This document shows, piece by piece, positions 46,800 through 54,619 of a stretch of DNA of 64,000 nt. The translations under genes were made by a program, and so were the position numbers. Numbering within the stretch: position 1 is the first letter of the stretch; the number at the start of each line of letters is the position of its first letter. The notes under the pieces were generated by a model. The model was not told where the DNA came from, made no database searches, and saw nothing but the letters and a program-made list of their open reading frames with translations. Source of the stretch: Cyanobacteria bacterium SIG28 (GTDB lineage: Bacteria > Cyanobacteriota > Vampirovibrionia > Gastranaerophilales > Gastranaerophilaceae); the NCBI GenBank assembly GCA_015152525.1, contig SUTU01000001.1, positions 101,240 to 165,239 on the forward strand, in the 5' to 3' direction.

Positions 46800-48395
46800 C
46801 TACGATTTTGATGATAAAAATTTTATTCTATTTGTATCTTCAATTACAACAGGTTTCTTTTGTTTCTTTAAATATTGGCAAACAATATAATCTTTATCAT
46901 ATTCAAACTGTTTTATATAATCTTTTTCTTCAGCCATTACCAAGAAATCCGCACCTGCAGATAAAAAAAACTCATCTGATACAACGCTATAAGTTTTTGT
47001 TTCAGAAGGGTTGTCAACATTTATACTATGTTTTTTACCATTTTTATCAATATAAGTCATATCAACAAGCTTTCCTTCATCAGGATTTACTGTATAAGTC
47101 AAACCTGAAACAGCAATTAAACCGGGTTTGTTATCTGATGTATCAAAAGTTGTTTCTATAGCATTTTTAAATGTATCTACAAGATTTTTTTCAGTTACGT
47201 TAGCTACTACCACATAATCCAAAAATGGCGACATGTCCTTGACTTCACTGGAATCTATTACACCTTTATGGAAATAATTTCTCACACCGCAATGGTGCCA
47301 TAATCCGATATCTGCACCGGTTTCTTCTCGCATCACATCACAAACAAAATTGGCATGCGGATTCTCATCAATTAAGCTTACTGGGTGAGCCGGTGCTGAT
47401 TTTATATACCCTACAGTCTCCGGTTTTCCCAAGATTTCATCGAATAAATATTGATTAACCAAATTCTTTTTAAATAAATCTGTTTCAGCAATATTATTCT
47501 GAGCTTTTGTAATCACACCATCTTTATCAAATGTTAAATTTAATTCCCCGAAATAGTTTCCGTTTTTCCCTGCTTGAGTTATGATTACAGGTTCGTTATC
47601 CTTAGAATAAAATAAATTATCACCCTCTTTTATATCTCTTATCAGTTCGTGAGTATGACCACCTATAATAACATCAATACCTTTTGTTTTTTGAGCTATA
47701 GTTTGATCTTTTTTGTATCCCAAATGTGATAATAAAAAGATTTTATTAATACCTTTTTCTTTCAAATCATTAACTTCTTCTTGAATATCCTCAATAGTTT
47801 CTTCTAAAGAATCAACTTTACAGTCTTTATGATACGAAGGATGAGTTGTTCTATCAAACATATCTTGAGGTGAAGCACCTACTAAACCGATTTTTTCACC
47901 CTTAACTTCAACTATTTTTGATTTTTCCAATTCTTTATCAACACCAGCTCTTCCATATTCTTCTAAATTATCTTCTAACTCTTCCCACGCATCGTTTTTC
48001 TTGAAGTTTGCAGAAAGATATGTTCCTTCTGTCATTGCCATATTATCTATAAAATCAGCTTGTGTTGTATCAAGCTCATGGTTACCGAAAGCAGAAGCAG
48101 TAATTCTTGCAAGATTCAAAAATTTAGCTGTCATTTTGTGAACAGCTTTATTTTTTTCATCTCCTATATCATTATCTCCGCCGGATAGTCTTAAATCACC
48201 CTTAATCCCTGATAAAATACGCATCATATTATTAGCCTGTCCGTGAGTATCATTAATATAACCTACGGAAAGTTCGAATGTATCATTTTGGGGCTGTTGT
48301 GATTTAAAAGATAATGGATTCAAAGATTGAGAAATTGGTTGTTTTCCCTTAAAATTAGGGAGATTGATATTAAAATTTGGAATATTAAAGTTCAT
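46800..48395 (-). CDS. 5'-nucleotidase/UshA-like metallophosphoesterase, copy 1
   Basis: The 531-aa protein shares the full domain layout of the 45196 gene, with near-identical motifs VGYINDTHGQANNMM, SGGDNDIGDEKN and GNHELDTTQ. Its leader (NLPNFKGKQP, LSFKSQQ) lacks a signal peptide. The nucleotidase domain has NFVCDVMREETGA and HHCGVRNYF, where the usual Asn-Gly-Gly-Arg motif is replaced by HHCGVR; the paralogue has NNAGPR. So substrate or activity may differ between the copies. Expression probably starts at the HLR1-type promoter. Confidence 0.88.
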   Translation of the reverse strand: MNFNIPNFNINLPNFKGKQPISQSLNPLSFKSQQPQNDTFELSVGYINDTHGQANNMMRILSGIKGDLRLSGGDNDIGDEKNKAVHKMTAKFLNLARITASAFGNHELDTTQADFIDNMAMTEGTYLSANFKKNDAWEELEDNLEEYGRAGVDKELEKSKIVEVKGEKIGLVGASPQDMFDRTTHPSYHKDCKVDSLEETIEDIQEEVNDLKEKGINKIFLLSHLGYKKDQTIAQKTKGIDVIIGGHTHELIRDIKEGDNLFYSKDNEPVIITQAGKNGNYFGELNLTFDKDGVITKAQNNIAETDLFKKNLVNQYLFDEILGKPETVGYIKSAPAHPVSLIDENPHANFVCDVMREETGADIGLWHHCGVRNYFHKGVIDSSEVKDMSPFLDYVVVANVTEKNLVDTFKNAIETTFDTSDNKPGLIAVSGLTYTVNPDEGKLVDMTYIDKNGKKHSINVDNPSETKTYSVVSDEFFLSAGADFLVMAEEKDYIKQFEYDKDYIVCQYLKKQKKPVVIEDTNRIKFLSSKS

Positions 48396-48414
48396 TTCGC
48401 ACCTTTTTCTTCAT

Positions 48415-48477
48415 TAATATCAAAACTCCTCAAAATAAAACTTGCTCTTCGAGAAGAAATATTTACAATAATTTACA
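48415..48477 (-). promoter_or_regulatory. HLR1-like operator and promoter of the nucleotidase pair
   Basis: TTTACAATAATTTACATT (from 48462, plus strand) is a perfect HLR1 match and overlaps the ruvA stop region. On the gene strand GCAAGTTTT (48445-48437), 12 nt and TTTGATATTA (48424-48415) follow. The repeat centre is near -62. Confidence 0.55.
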
Positions 48478-49078
48478 TTGATAAACATGTTAGCGCCCTT
48501 CTTAATATTTCTTCTGCATTAGAACTGTCTTCAACAGTTGAAACCACTTTAGCCAAAGCATCTTCGATTTCTCGATCATTATAACCCAGTGATATCATAA
48601 TAGACTGAGCATCATTAATTGCTTGATTATGTGGTAAAATACAAGCTGTCGTTGGGAGTTCTGTTTTTATCAACTTATCTTTGAGTTCAAGGATGATTTT
48701 TTGAGCCAACTTTGGTCCAACACCTTTAGCACGTGTCAATTCTTTAAAGTTACCGTCAATTACTAACGAAATTAACTCACAAGCGTCAAATTCATTTAGA
48801 AGAGCAATCGCCATTTTAGCACCAACACCGGAAACCGATAAAAGGATTTGAAAAATATCACGAGTTTCTCGGTTTGAAAATCCGTAAAACGACATCGCAT
48901 CTTCTCTGTGGATAAGAGACAAATAAAATTTTATAATATCATCAGAGATATTAAATGTAGAAAAATCTCGCTCCGGAACTTCTAATAAATAGCCAATACC
49001 GGCAACTTCAATAGTAATAAAGGATCCCTTTTCGGTTTTTCTTTTATCAGACACATATCCTTTTAAGTAATCGTACAT
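48473..49078 (-). CDS. ruvA: Holliday junction branch migration protein RuvA
   Basis: The ORF track starts at 49117, but the family N-terminus and GAGGG 7 nt upstream favour ATG 49078 (MYDYLKGYVSDKR), giving 201 aa. RuvA tetramers bind four-way junctions and recruit the RuvB motor. Domain I (OB fold) has HREDAMSFYGF, domain II has HhH motifs ILLSVSGVGAKMAIALL and LTRAKGVGPKLAQKIILELKDK, and domain III is at the C-terminus. ruvB is not nearby. Confidence 0.95.
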   Translation of the reverse strand: MYDYLKGYVSDKRKTEKGSFITIEVAGIGYLLEVPERDFSTFNISDDIIKFYLSLIHREDAMSFYGFSNRETRDIFQILLSVSGVGAKMAIALLNEFDACELISLVIDGNFKELTRAKGVGPKLAQKIILELKDKLIKTELPTTACILPHNQAINDAQSIMISLGYNDREIEDALAKVVSTVEDSSNAEEILRRALTCLSM

Positions 49079-49217
49079 CCTTAATCCCTCACAATGAATT
49101 ATAACATAAATCTCCATTTTTTACTCATGCTTAAATTAATAAAATTTAACAAAATTAACCTCTTTACAAAAAAAAATGTTTTGTGTAATATATAACAGTA
49201 ACCAATTGAATAACTTT

Positions 49218-49307
49218 GGAGGAGTGCCAGAGCGGTTGATTGGAGCGGTCTTGAAAACCGTCGAACGTGCGAGCGTTCCGTGGGTTCGAATCCCACCTCC
49301 TCCTCCA
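49218..49307 (+). tRNA. tRNA-Ser (UGA)
   Basis: The acceptor stem GGAGGAG pairs with CTCCTCC (49297-49303), then T and an encoded CCA. The anticodon loop is CTTGAAA with TGA, between GCGGT and ACCGT. The long variable arm (GAACG/CGTTC) and TTCGAAT T-loop are correct for serine. Discriminator position 73 reads T rather than the G common in bacterial tRNA-Ser. Its 3' end is the integration site of the element at 49-59 kb. Confidence 0.95.
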
Positions 49308-49355
49308 TTTAAAAAGCCACCTAACAAGGTGGCTTTTTTAGTGGGTTTTGGACAT
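49282..49355 (+). repeat. Left attachment repeat (attL)
   Basis: GGGTTCGAATCCCACCTCCT (T-arm and acceptor of the tRNA) begins a ~73-bp match to the right end that continues through the terminator to TTTTGGACAT. Two small indels separate the copies. The match to the tRNA itself is exact for 23 bp. Confidence 0.85.
49311..49341 (+). terminator. Intrinsic terminator of the tRNA-Ser gene
   Basis: AAAAAGCCACC and GGTGGCTTTTT pair around TAACAA, giving an 11-bp stem with a terminal T run. An almost identical copy lies at 59091-59118 in the right attachment repeat. Confidence 0.85.
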
Positions 49356-49393
49356 ATTGATATTTACGGAAATATACATTTAATTTCTCCTTT

Positions 49394-49411
49394 GGGGACT
49401 ACTTGGGGACT
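49394..49411 (+). repeat. Paired GGGGACT sites near the left end
   Basis: Two GGGGACT copies start at 49394 and 49405, 11 bp apart in the same orientation. The same pairing occurs near the right end. Position and helical spacing suggest arm-type binding sites for the integrase or excisionase. Confidence 0.55.
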
Positions 49412-49482
49412 AAGGGTATTTCAGATATTTATTCAAATATTAATTTTTTGTTTATTTTTTAAAATTTTACAAAGTGATACCT

Positions 49483-49488
49483 TATAAT
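49483..49488 (+). promoter_or_regulatory. Possible -10 box of the TIR operon
   Basis: TATAAT at 49483 precedes the first cargo gene by ~70 bp, but no good -35 is seen at 17 bp upstream. The operon may use an AT-rich, weak or regulated promoter. Confidence 0.3.
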
Positions 49489-49553
49489 ATAAATATAACC
49501 TAAGAGATATTAAGGGAATGTGTAGAAACGAACATAGTATGAAAGAGATCCTA

Positions 49554-50903
49554 ATGACCAACTATAACATTTTTGTCGCAATGCCTTTTGGTACCAAAAA
49601 AGCTAATAACAAAAGATACAGTATAGATTTTGATGCAATTTATAATAATGCTATTAAGCCTGCTGCTGATGAACTTGGCATTTCAATCATAAGAGCTGAT
49701 GAGGAAAATGATAGTGGAATTATTCATACGCTTATGATTGAACGTTTAGTATGTACAGATATTGTTATCGTTGATATAACAAATGACAACCCTAATGTAT
49801 ACTATGAGTTGGGCATCCGCCATTGTGCAAGACCTTGTACTACAATTTTAATATATGATAAAAGCACAAGATTACCTTTTGATATTCAACCATTAAGAGC
49901 AATTCCGTATGAGTTGGAAAAGGGGATTATTAGTGATTCATCTGCGGAGACATTAAAAAACAACTTGGTAAATAGGATCAAAAGTGTTGTTAATTCGGAA
50001 CATAAATGTGATAGTTTACCTTTTGCACTTATTGATGATTTTCCTAAAACAGAATTGGATAAAACAAAATTACAAATCTATCATGAAATTCAAAAACAGC
50101 GAGCGGATTTTCTTGACAAATTAAAAAACACAAAAACGATAGATGAACTTATTTGTATTATTTCAGAGATGGAGAGAGAAGAGTTCCCTTATCAATATTT
50201 AATTTTTGAACTTATTAAAAGTTTTCAATCATTTAAAGCTTGGGATGCTTTAATCCATTTTATAGATAATAAATTAGACTCAAATCTTAAAAATTTGCTA
50301 TATGTAAAGCAACAAAAAGCATTAGCTTATAATAAGAAAGGAAATTATTCAGATATTCAAACCTCCATAGTGCTTTTACAAGAAATTTTGAGAGAACATG
50401 GGAATTCTAGTGAAACATATGGCTTAATAGGAAGTGCTTATAAAAAATTAGCTATTTTAGACAAGACAAGTTTAGGTTTTAAAACTAACTTAGAAAGAGC
50501 CATTTTAAACTACAAAGAAGGTTTTAAATTTGATACAAGAGATTATTATACAGGTATTAACCTAGCTACTCTTTTATTAGTAAAAGATACTGAAACTTCT
50601 TTAGCTGAAATGAATGAAATTATTCCAATTCTTAAATACAATCTTGAATTCAATGATTATAGTATTTCTGCAGATTACTGGTTATTAGCAACTGCTTATG
50701 AACTATATATTCTAACTAAAAATTATAATAAGGCAACTGAAGTTTTAGGTTGGATATCAACTCTGCAACCTTTACCAGATAAATGGGCTATAGAATCAAC
50801 GTTAAGTAATTTAAATTTAATAAAACAAGTTTATGAGGATAAATCATTACCTATTGATTGGTATGATGAATATGAGTCGTTAGTTAACAAAAAGGAGATT
50901 TAA
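49554..50903 (+). CDS. Deoxyribosyltransferase-like (DRHyd-type) protein with C-terminal TPR-like (TRAFs-binding/TPR-S-type) region
   Basis: The ATG at 49554 (MTNYNIFVAMPFG) fits the family start better than the listed 49518. Residues ~1-150 form a nucleoside 2-deoxyribosyltransferase-like domain: FVAMPFG, SIIRADEENDSGII, DIVIVDITNDNPNVYYELGIRH (with candidate catalytic Glu) and LPFDIQPLRAIPY. The remaining ~290 residues are helical and TPR-like (ETYGLIGSAYKKLA, TRDYYTGINLATLLL, ADYWLLATAYELY), resembling the TRAFs-binding (DUF4071) region also present in animal ASK kinases. Such proteins are thought to act as NAD- or nucleotide-targeting sensors/effectors. It is 2 bp from the next TIR gene. 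Confidence 0.8.
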   Translation: MTNYNIFVAMPFGTKKANNKRYSIDFDAIYNNAIKPAADELGISIIRADEENDSGIIHTLMIERLVCTDIVIVDITNDNPNVYYELGIRHCARPCTTILIYDKSTRLPFDIQPLRAIPYELEKGIISDSSAETLKNNLVNRIKSVVNSEHKCDSLPFALIDDFPKTELDKTKLQIYHEIQKQRADFLDKLKNTKTIDELICIISEMEREEFPYQYLIFELIKSFQSFKAWDALIHFIDNKLDSNLKNLLYVKQQKALAYNKKGNYSDIQTSIVLLQEILREHGNSSETYGLIGSAYKKLAILDKTSLGFKTNLERAILNYKEGFKFDTRDYYTGINLATLLLVKDTETSLAEMNEIIPILKYNLEFNDYSISADYWLLATAYELYILTKNYNKATEVLGWISTLQPLPDKWAIESTLSNLNLIKQVYEDKSLPIDWYDEYESLVNKKEI

Positions 50904-50905
50904 TT

Positions 50906-51307
50906 ATGGCTATTAAAAAAGTTTTTATTTCACATTGTTGGGATTATAGCGATGATTACGAAAAACTAAAAAAATGGGTTGACAATACACCACGCATTAC
51001 AATTTATGACTACAGTATTTCAGCAGAAAAGAAATTAACAGGATTAACTACTGCCCAATTAAAAGTTGCAATTACTGAACAAATTCGTCAATGTAGCGTT
51101 TTTGTTGTTCCTACAGCTATCTATTCATCATGCAGTGATTGGGTGAAATTTGAAATCGAGACTGCTGTAGCATTGAAAAAACCAATTTTGGGAGTAAACC
51201 CTTGGGCTCAACAACATTATTCTCAAGCAGTAACTTCCAATGCTAATAAAATTGTAGGTTGGAACGAAAAAAGTGTTCAATCTGCGATAAAAGAATTAGC
51301 TAAATAG
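50906..51307 (+). CDS. TIR-like protein of the ThsB/DUF1863 type
   Basis: The 133-aa protein starts KKVFISHCWDYSDDYEKLKKWVD, followed by CSVFVVPTAIYSSCSDWVKFEIETA and KKPILGVNPWA. This is the pattern of DUF1863/ThsB, the Thoeris TIR proteins that sense infection and make an NAD-derived signal. The Glu in WVKFEIE is the probable catalytic residue. It is unfused, with its partners in the flanking genes (2 bp before, 8 bp after). No ThsA (SIR2/SLOG or other standard effector) is next to it, which makes the trio unusual. Confidence 0.8.
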   Translation: MAIKKVFISHCWDYSDDYEKLKKWVDNTPRITIYDYSISAEKKLTGLTTAQLKVAITEQIRQCSVFVVPTAIYSSCSDWVKFEIETAVALKKPILGVNPWAQQHYSQAVTSNANKIVGWNEKSVQSAIKELAK

Positions 51308-51315
51308 GAAACGAA

Positions 51316-51876
51316 ATGTTAAAATATAATGACTTAAATAGTATTATAAATACAGCAGAATATAGAAATATAAATGAATCATATATGAGGAAATTTAAAA
51401 CCCCATATTATGAAACTTTCGATATTTTTCTTTGTCACTCATCTAGTGATATTGATGAAATTGTAAAATTAAAAACCTATTTACTAAGAAAATATAATAA
51501 AAAGGCTTATGTATGCGAAGTTGATGATCCACAATTAGATCCCGCAAAAGCAAATAGAGAAACTGCCAAAACTTTACAAGAAAGAATGAATGCTTCCTCA
51601 GAGTTATACTTTGTTTTGTCAAAAAATACACAAAAATCGATATGGATGCCTTGGGAACTAGGCTATTTTGACGGAACGAAAACTAACAAAAATATTAAAA
51701 TTTTTCCACTTATAGATAAAGTTGAAGAAGAAATTTTTAATTTTGAAGGACAGGAATATCTTGAATTGTATTCCATATTTGAACGTGATGAATCATATTA
51801 TAAAGCTTTAAAGTTTAAACATTCCATTGATAAATTAACAAGATTTGGAGTATCAAACCATACAATGCGTATCTAA
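51316..51876 (+). CDS. TIR domain protein
   Basis: The 186-aa protein has a ~36-residue N-terminal extension, then a TIR domain: FDIFLCHSSSDIDEIVKLK, AYVCEVDDPQLDP, ELYFVLSKNTQKSIWMPWELGYFDG. The Glu of PWELGYFDG is conserved in this TIR subgroup and probably catalytic. A short helical tail follows. It is the third gene of the operon, so the locus has two different TIR proteins plus a related deoxyribosyltransferase-like enzyme. The convergent primase gene begins right after it. Confidence 0.85.
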   Translation: MLKYNDLNSIINTAEYRNINESYMRKFKTPYYETFDIFLCHSSSDIDEIVKLKTYLLRKYNKKAYVCEVDDPQLDPAKANRETAKTLQERMNASSELYFVLSKNTQKSIWMPWELGYFDGTKTNKNIKIFPLIDKVEEEIFNFEGQEYLELYSIFERDESYYKALKFKHSIDKLTRFGVSNHTMRI

Positions 51877-51883
51877 AATCTAT

Positions 51884-52771
51884 TTAAACAGTATTCTTAA
51901 TACACCTCATATAATGCTCATTGAAGTCCTTGCAACCACAAGTCAGATTAATTTCTGTGAAAAATGGATAATTTGCTAAGATTTTATCTTTAACTGGTTG
52001 AGCTGCTAAATCATTATCTAAAAACAAATAGTGTTTCTTATATTTTTGAAAGTCAATAGAATCAATATGTTTAATCAGAGAATTAACTCCGTTAGGAGGT
52101 GTTACAATTTGGTATTTTTGTGCTTGTCCTTGTTCTTCTAAATGTTGCCATAGAGCAAAAGCATCAAAATAACCTTCAACAATACATAAGATTTCGGTGT
52201 TTTTGGTAAATCTATTCACTGAAGCAAGCATACTTGGGGAATCTTTTAAACGTCTTATCCCTTTTTTAGAAAAATCTTTAGGTCGTGATTCGTATCCAAA
52301 AATTATCATACCTCCTTTTGTTGTATAACCAAAATTAGGAATTATCCACCGATTTAAAAAGTGGTCATAACCAATATTCATAAAATCTACTGTTTTAGGG
52401 GTTAACCCTCGTTGTTGATATAAGTAAGCTAACAATTCTTTATCATCTAATAATTTTGCACAGCAGTTATCAATATACATTGTTAATAACTGTTGGTACA
52501 TAGGCGAAAGATACTTATTATCTTCCACTATTTTATATTCAGTTACTTTGCTGTATTGTCTTATTTTTGGATTATTCATTATTTTTTTATAAATAGCTTT
52601 TGAGTGTTCAGGATTTGCAAAACAATGCAATATTCCCTTTTTAGCATTGAATTTTAAATTATCTTTTCCTGTATCCATACAATATGGACATTGAAACACA
52701 TATTCATCACCTTGTTCTTTTGAAAAATATGGTAGTAAATAGTAAAAAACTTGTCCTAAAGTTAGAATCAT
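51884..52771 (-). CDS. DnaG-like TOPRIM primase of a mobile element
   Basis: The 295-aa protein has an N-terminal CHC2-like zinc segment (CPYCMDTGKDNLKF ... GILHCF), a middle recognition region (GLTPKTVDFMNIGYDHFLNRWIIPNFGY) and a TOPRIM domain (~195-270: ILCIVEGYFDAFAL and HYLFLDND). It is shorter than chromosomal DnaG and typical of element-encoded primases. It probably primes replication of the excised element. It is separated from the DUF3987-like gene by 119 bp containing a hairpin. Confidence 0.8.
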   Translation of the reverse strand: MILTLGQVFYYLLPYFSKEQGDEYVFQCPYCMDTGKDNLKFNAKKGILHCFANPEHSKAIYKKIMNNPKIRQYSKVTEYKIVEDNKYLSPMYQQLLTMYIDNCCAKLLDDKELLAYLYQQRGLTPKTVDFMNIGYDHFLNRWIIPNFGYTTKGGMIIFGYESRPKDFSKKGIRRLKDSPSMLASVNRFTKNTEILCIVEGYFDAFALWQHLEEQGQAQKYQIVTPPNGVNSLIKHIDSIDFQKYKKHYLFLDNDLAAQPVKDKILANYPFFTEINLTCGCKDFNEHYMRCIKNTV

Positions 52772-52821
52772 TTTATCCTCCGAGTTGTCGTGAAACTAGT
52801 AAATTGTGTAAAAAGGCAAGC

Positions 52822-52853
52822 TTCGACAATCACAAATATCTGTGATTGTCGAA
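52822..52853. other. Long hairpin between primase and DUF3987-like gene
   Basis: A perfect 13-bp inverted repeat (TTCGACAATCACA / TGTGATTGTCGAA) encloses a 6-nt loop, AATATC. T-rich sequence follows 7 nt later on the minus strand and after a short gap on the plus strand, so a terminator is possible. In a replication module it could also be an origin or binding site. Confidence 0.5.
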
Positions 52854-52890
52854 ACATTTTTATATTCTAATATTAACGAGGTTAACGGCA

Positions 52891-54315
52891 TTACAACATT
52901 TCCTCCAATGAAATTGTATCTTCAGCAAGTGGACTTTCTTCTATTTTGAGCAAAGTATACATTTTCCCTGAATTATGATTAACAGTTTTAATATCTAGAA
53001 AATAACCTTTATCAGTAGCCATTTCTTTTATTGCTTCAATATAATCATCAAAGCGATCTTTGAATTTATCCCTTGATAATCCAAAATGGTGGTATTGCTG
53101 ATAGATTAAATTTGTTCTCATAAAACCTATTCCTATATTGTCTAGGAAAAATTGCCAAAGTTTGTCATAGTGATCATCTGTTTTTTGTCGATAATTTATA
53201 AACTCTTTAATATCTTTAGAGAGTTTTTCGACAAGCTCTATTGCTTGTAACATATCTTTTTTATAAATATGTAAATCTTTTGGGTGATTAAGTGATGCTA
53301 GTAAACAAGATACCTTAATTGCTTTTAGTTCCCTACTACGAATTTCTTTTGCAAGTAAATTGTTTTCAGTCTTTTCTTCTAACTCTTTAAGTTTAATTAT
53401 ATAAGGGTGTAGGGCTTCTTTGTATGCTTCTTGAGTTTGTTCATATATTCCATACATTGGAATAGCTTCAAAAATTTCTTTAAACTTTTTATTTATTTTT
53501 TCACATTGTATATAAAATTCTTTTTCTTTTTGGTAAGCAATATCTGCATCATATTCAATATGCCTTGTTTTGTTTGGCTGAAAAACGATAAACGCACGTC
53601 TTCCTAATCCTGTTTGCATCAACATATTAAACTTTTCTCTCAAAGAAATGCTTTGAAACATTGTTGGATCTGAAAATAACAAGCAATTAATCGGTAAATT
53701 TTTAATACTCTTTTCTCGTTTTCCATTCTTAATAGATTTTGAAGATATTTTCCCATCATAGCCGTTAAATAGTGTTGATAGAAACTGCATATTCATATAT
53801 TGAGAATATTCTAGGTATAAGCCTAATTCGGAAATTTTAACAAATAAAGAGCCGAATTTTGCATCTTCTAATATTTTTGCATCCTCAAATAAACCTTCTT
53901 GAGTTCCATTTTCGACTTCTGCAACGGGGTATCTGATTTCAATATTTTGTTCTTGAATAGTTACTCCTTTTTCATTCTTTGAAGTTTTATATTCTTTATT
54001 TTCTTTTTGTTTATTACATACGTACTCATTTGCTTTTTCATCAAACCATTCGTTATAAAATGAAAACATATGTTTATCAAGAACATCATATAGTCGATCT
54101 TTTCCACCACCAGAAAGAATAAAAGCTATTGAATATATGTTAGGACTTTTGATCCGTTGAATTTCTTTATATTGTATACGTTTACTAGTAGCTATTTGTG
54201 CAATTTTTGATAATACAATACACAGTATTCCATTTTCACTCAAATCAGGAAATTGTTCCTTTAGTATTAAATAAATTTCTTCTAAAAATGACACTTCCTT
54301 TCTAATTTCCACCAT
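52891..54315 (-). CDS. DUF3987-like element replication protein
   Basis: The 474-aa protein has a P-loop-like FILSGGGKDRLYDVLDKH (~70-90), an inserted charged region (~105-150), then ILEDAKFGSLFVKISELGLYL and NCLLFSDPTMF followed by TGLGRRAFIVF. This order is typical of DUF3987 proteins in phages and islands, which act as putative helicase/ATPase replication partners of primases. The C-terminal half is helical with a final winged-helix-like region (MYTLLKIEE). It overlaps the excisionase-like gene by 14 bp. Confidence 0.75.
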   Translation of the reverse strand: MVEIRKEVSFLEEIYLILKEQFPDLSENGILCIVLSKIAQIATSKRIQYKEIQRIKSPNIYSIAFILSGGGKDRLYDVLDKHMFSFYNEWFDEKANEYVCNKQKENKEYKTSKNEKGVTIQEQNIEIRYPVAEVENGTQEGLFEDAKILEDAKFGSLFVKISELGLYLEYSQYMNMQFLSTLFNGYDGKISSKSIKNGKREKSIKNLPINCLLFSDPTMFQSISLREKFNMLMQTGLGRRAFIVFQPNKTRHIEYDADIAYQKEKEFYIQCEKINKKFKEIFEAIPMYGIYEQTQEAYKEALHPYIIKLKELEEKTENNLLAKEIRSRELKAIKVSCLLASLNHPKDLHIYKKDMLQAIELVEKLSKDIKEFINYRQKTDDHYDKLWQFFLDNIGIGFMRTNLIYQQYHHFGLSRDKFKDRFDDYIEAIKEMATDKGYFLDIKTVNHNSGKMYTLLKIEESPLAEDTISLEEML

Positions 54316-54559
54316 AAAAACTTTCTCCTTTCATTGTTTTTGCTAAATTACTCATAGCTTCTTGTTCTAAAACTTTTTTAAACTGCTCTGCATTAATAAG
54401 GTACTTGCTACGTTTTCCACCAACTTTTATTGCAGGGTAACGACCTTGTCGTATTCCCATACGAATTGAATACTCTGAAATTCCGAAGTATTTGACAGCT
54501 TCTTGAATTGTAAACATTTGTTTTGGTGTTTCTTTCTGTAAATTGTAGTTTTCTGGCAT
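54302..54559 (-). CDS. Excisionase-like HTH (MerR/HTH_17) protein
   Basis: The 85-aa protein has a winged-helix motif: QMFTIQEAVKYFGISEYSIRMGIRQGRYPAIKVGGKRSKYLINAEQFKK. It is typical of Xis/HTH_17 directionality factors. Good ribosome sites (AAAGGAG) precede it. It overlaps the next gene by 14 bp and is divergent from the repressor gene. It likely promotes excision or activates the replication module. Confidence 0.8.
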   Translation of the reverse strand: MPENYNLQKETPKQMFTIQEAVKYFGISEYSIRMGIRQGRYPAIKVGGKRSKYLINAEQFKKVLEQEAMSNLAKTMKGESFYGGN

Positions 54560-54619
54560 TTTTTATTCTCCTTTCCTTTGCCAAATAAATAATTGACACT
54601 GATATAATTCCCGTGTTTT

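Noticed and set aside
46655-47161. 168-aa plus-strand frame between and over the nucleotidase genes
   Set aside because: It is the reverse of the nucleotidase coding sequence and has no family features.
49099-49327. Short minus-strand frames over tRNA-Ser
   Set aside because: They are translations of the tRNA gene and terminator; the tRNA explains the sequence.
49176-49487. 103-aa plus-strand frame crossing tRNA-Ser and attL
   Set aside because: It reads through the tRNA and terminator, and has no RBS.
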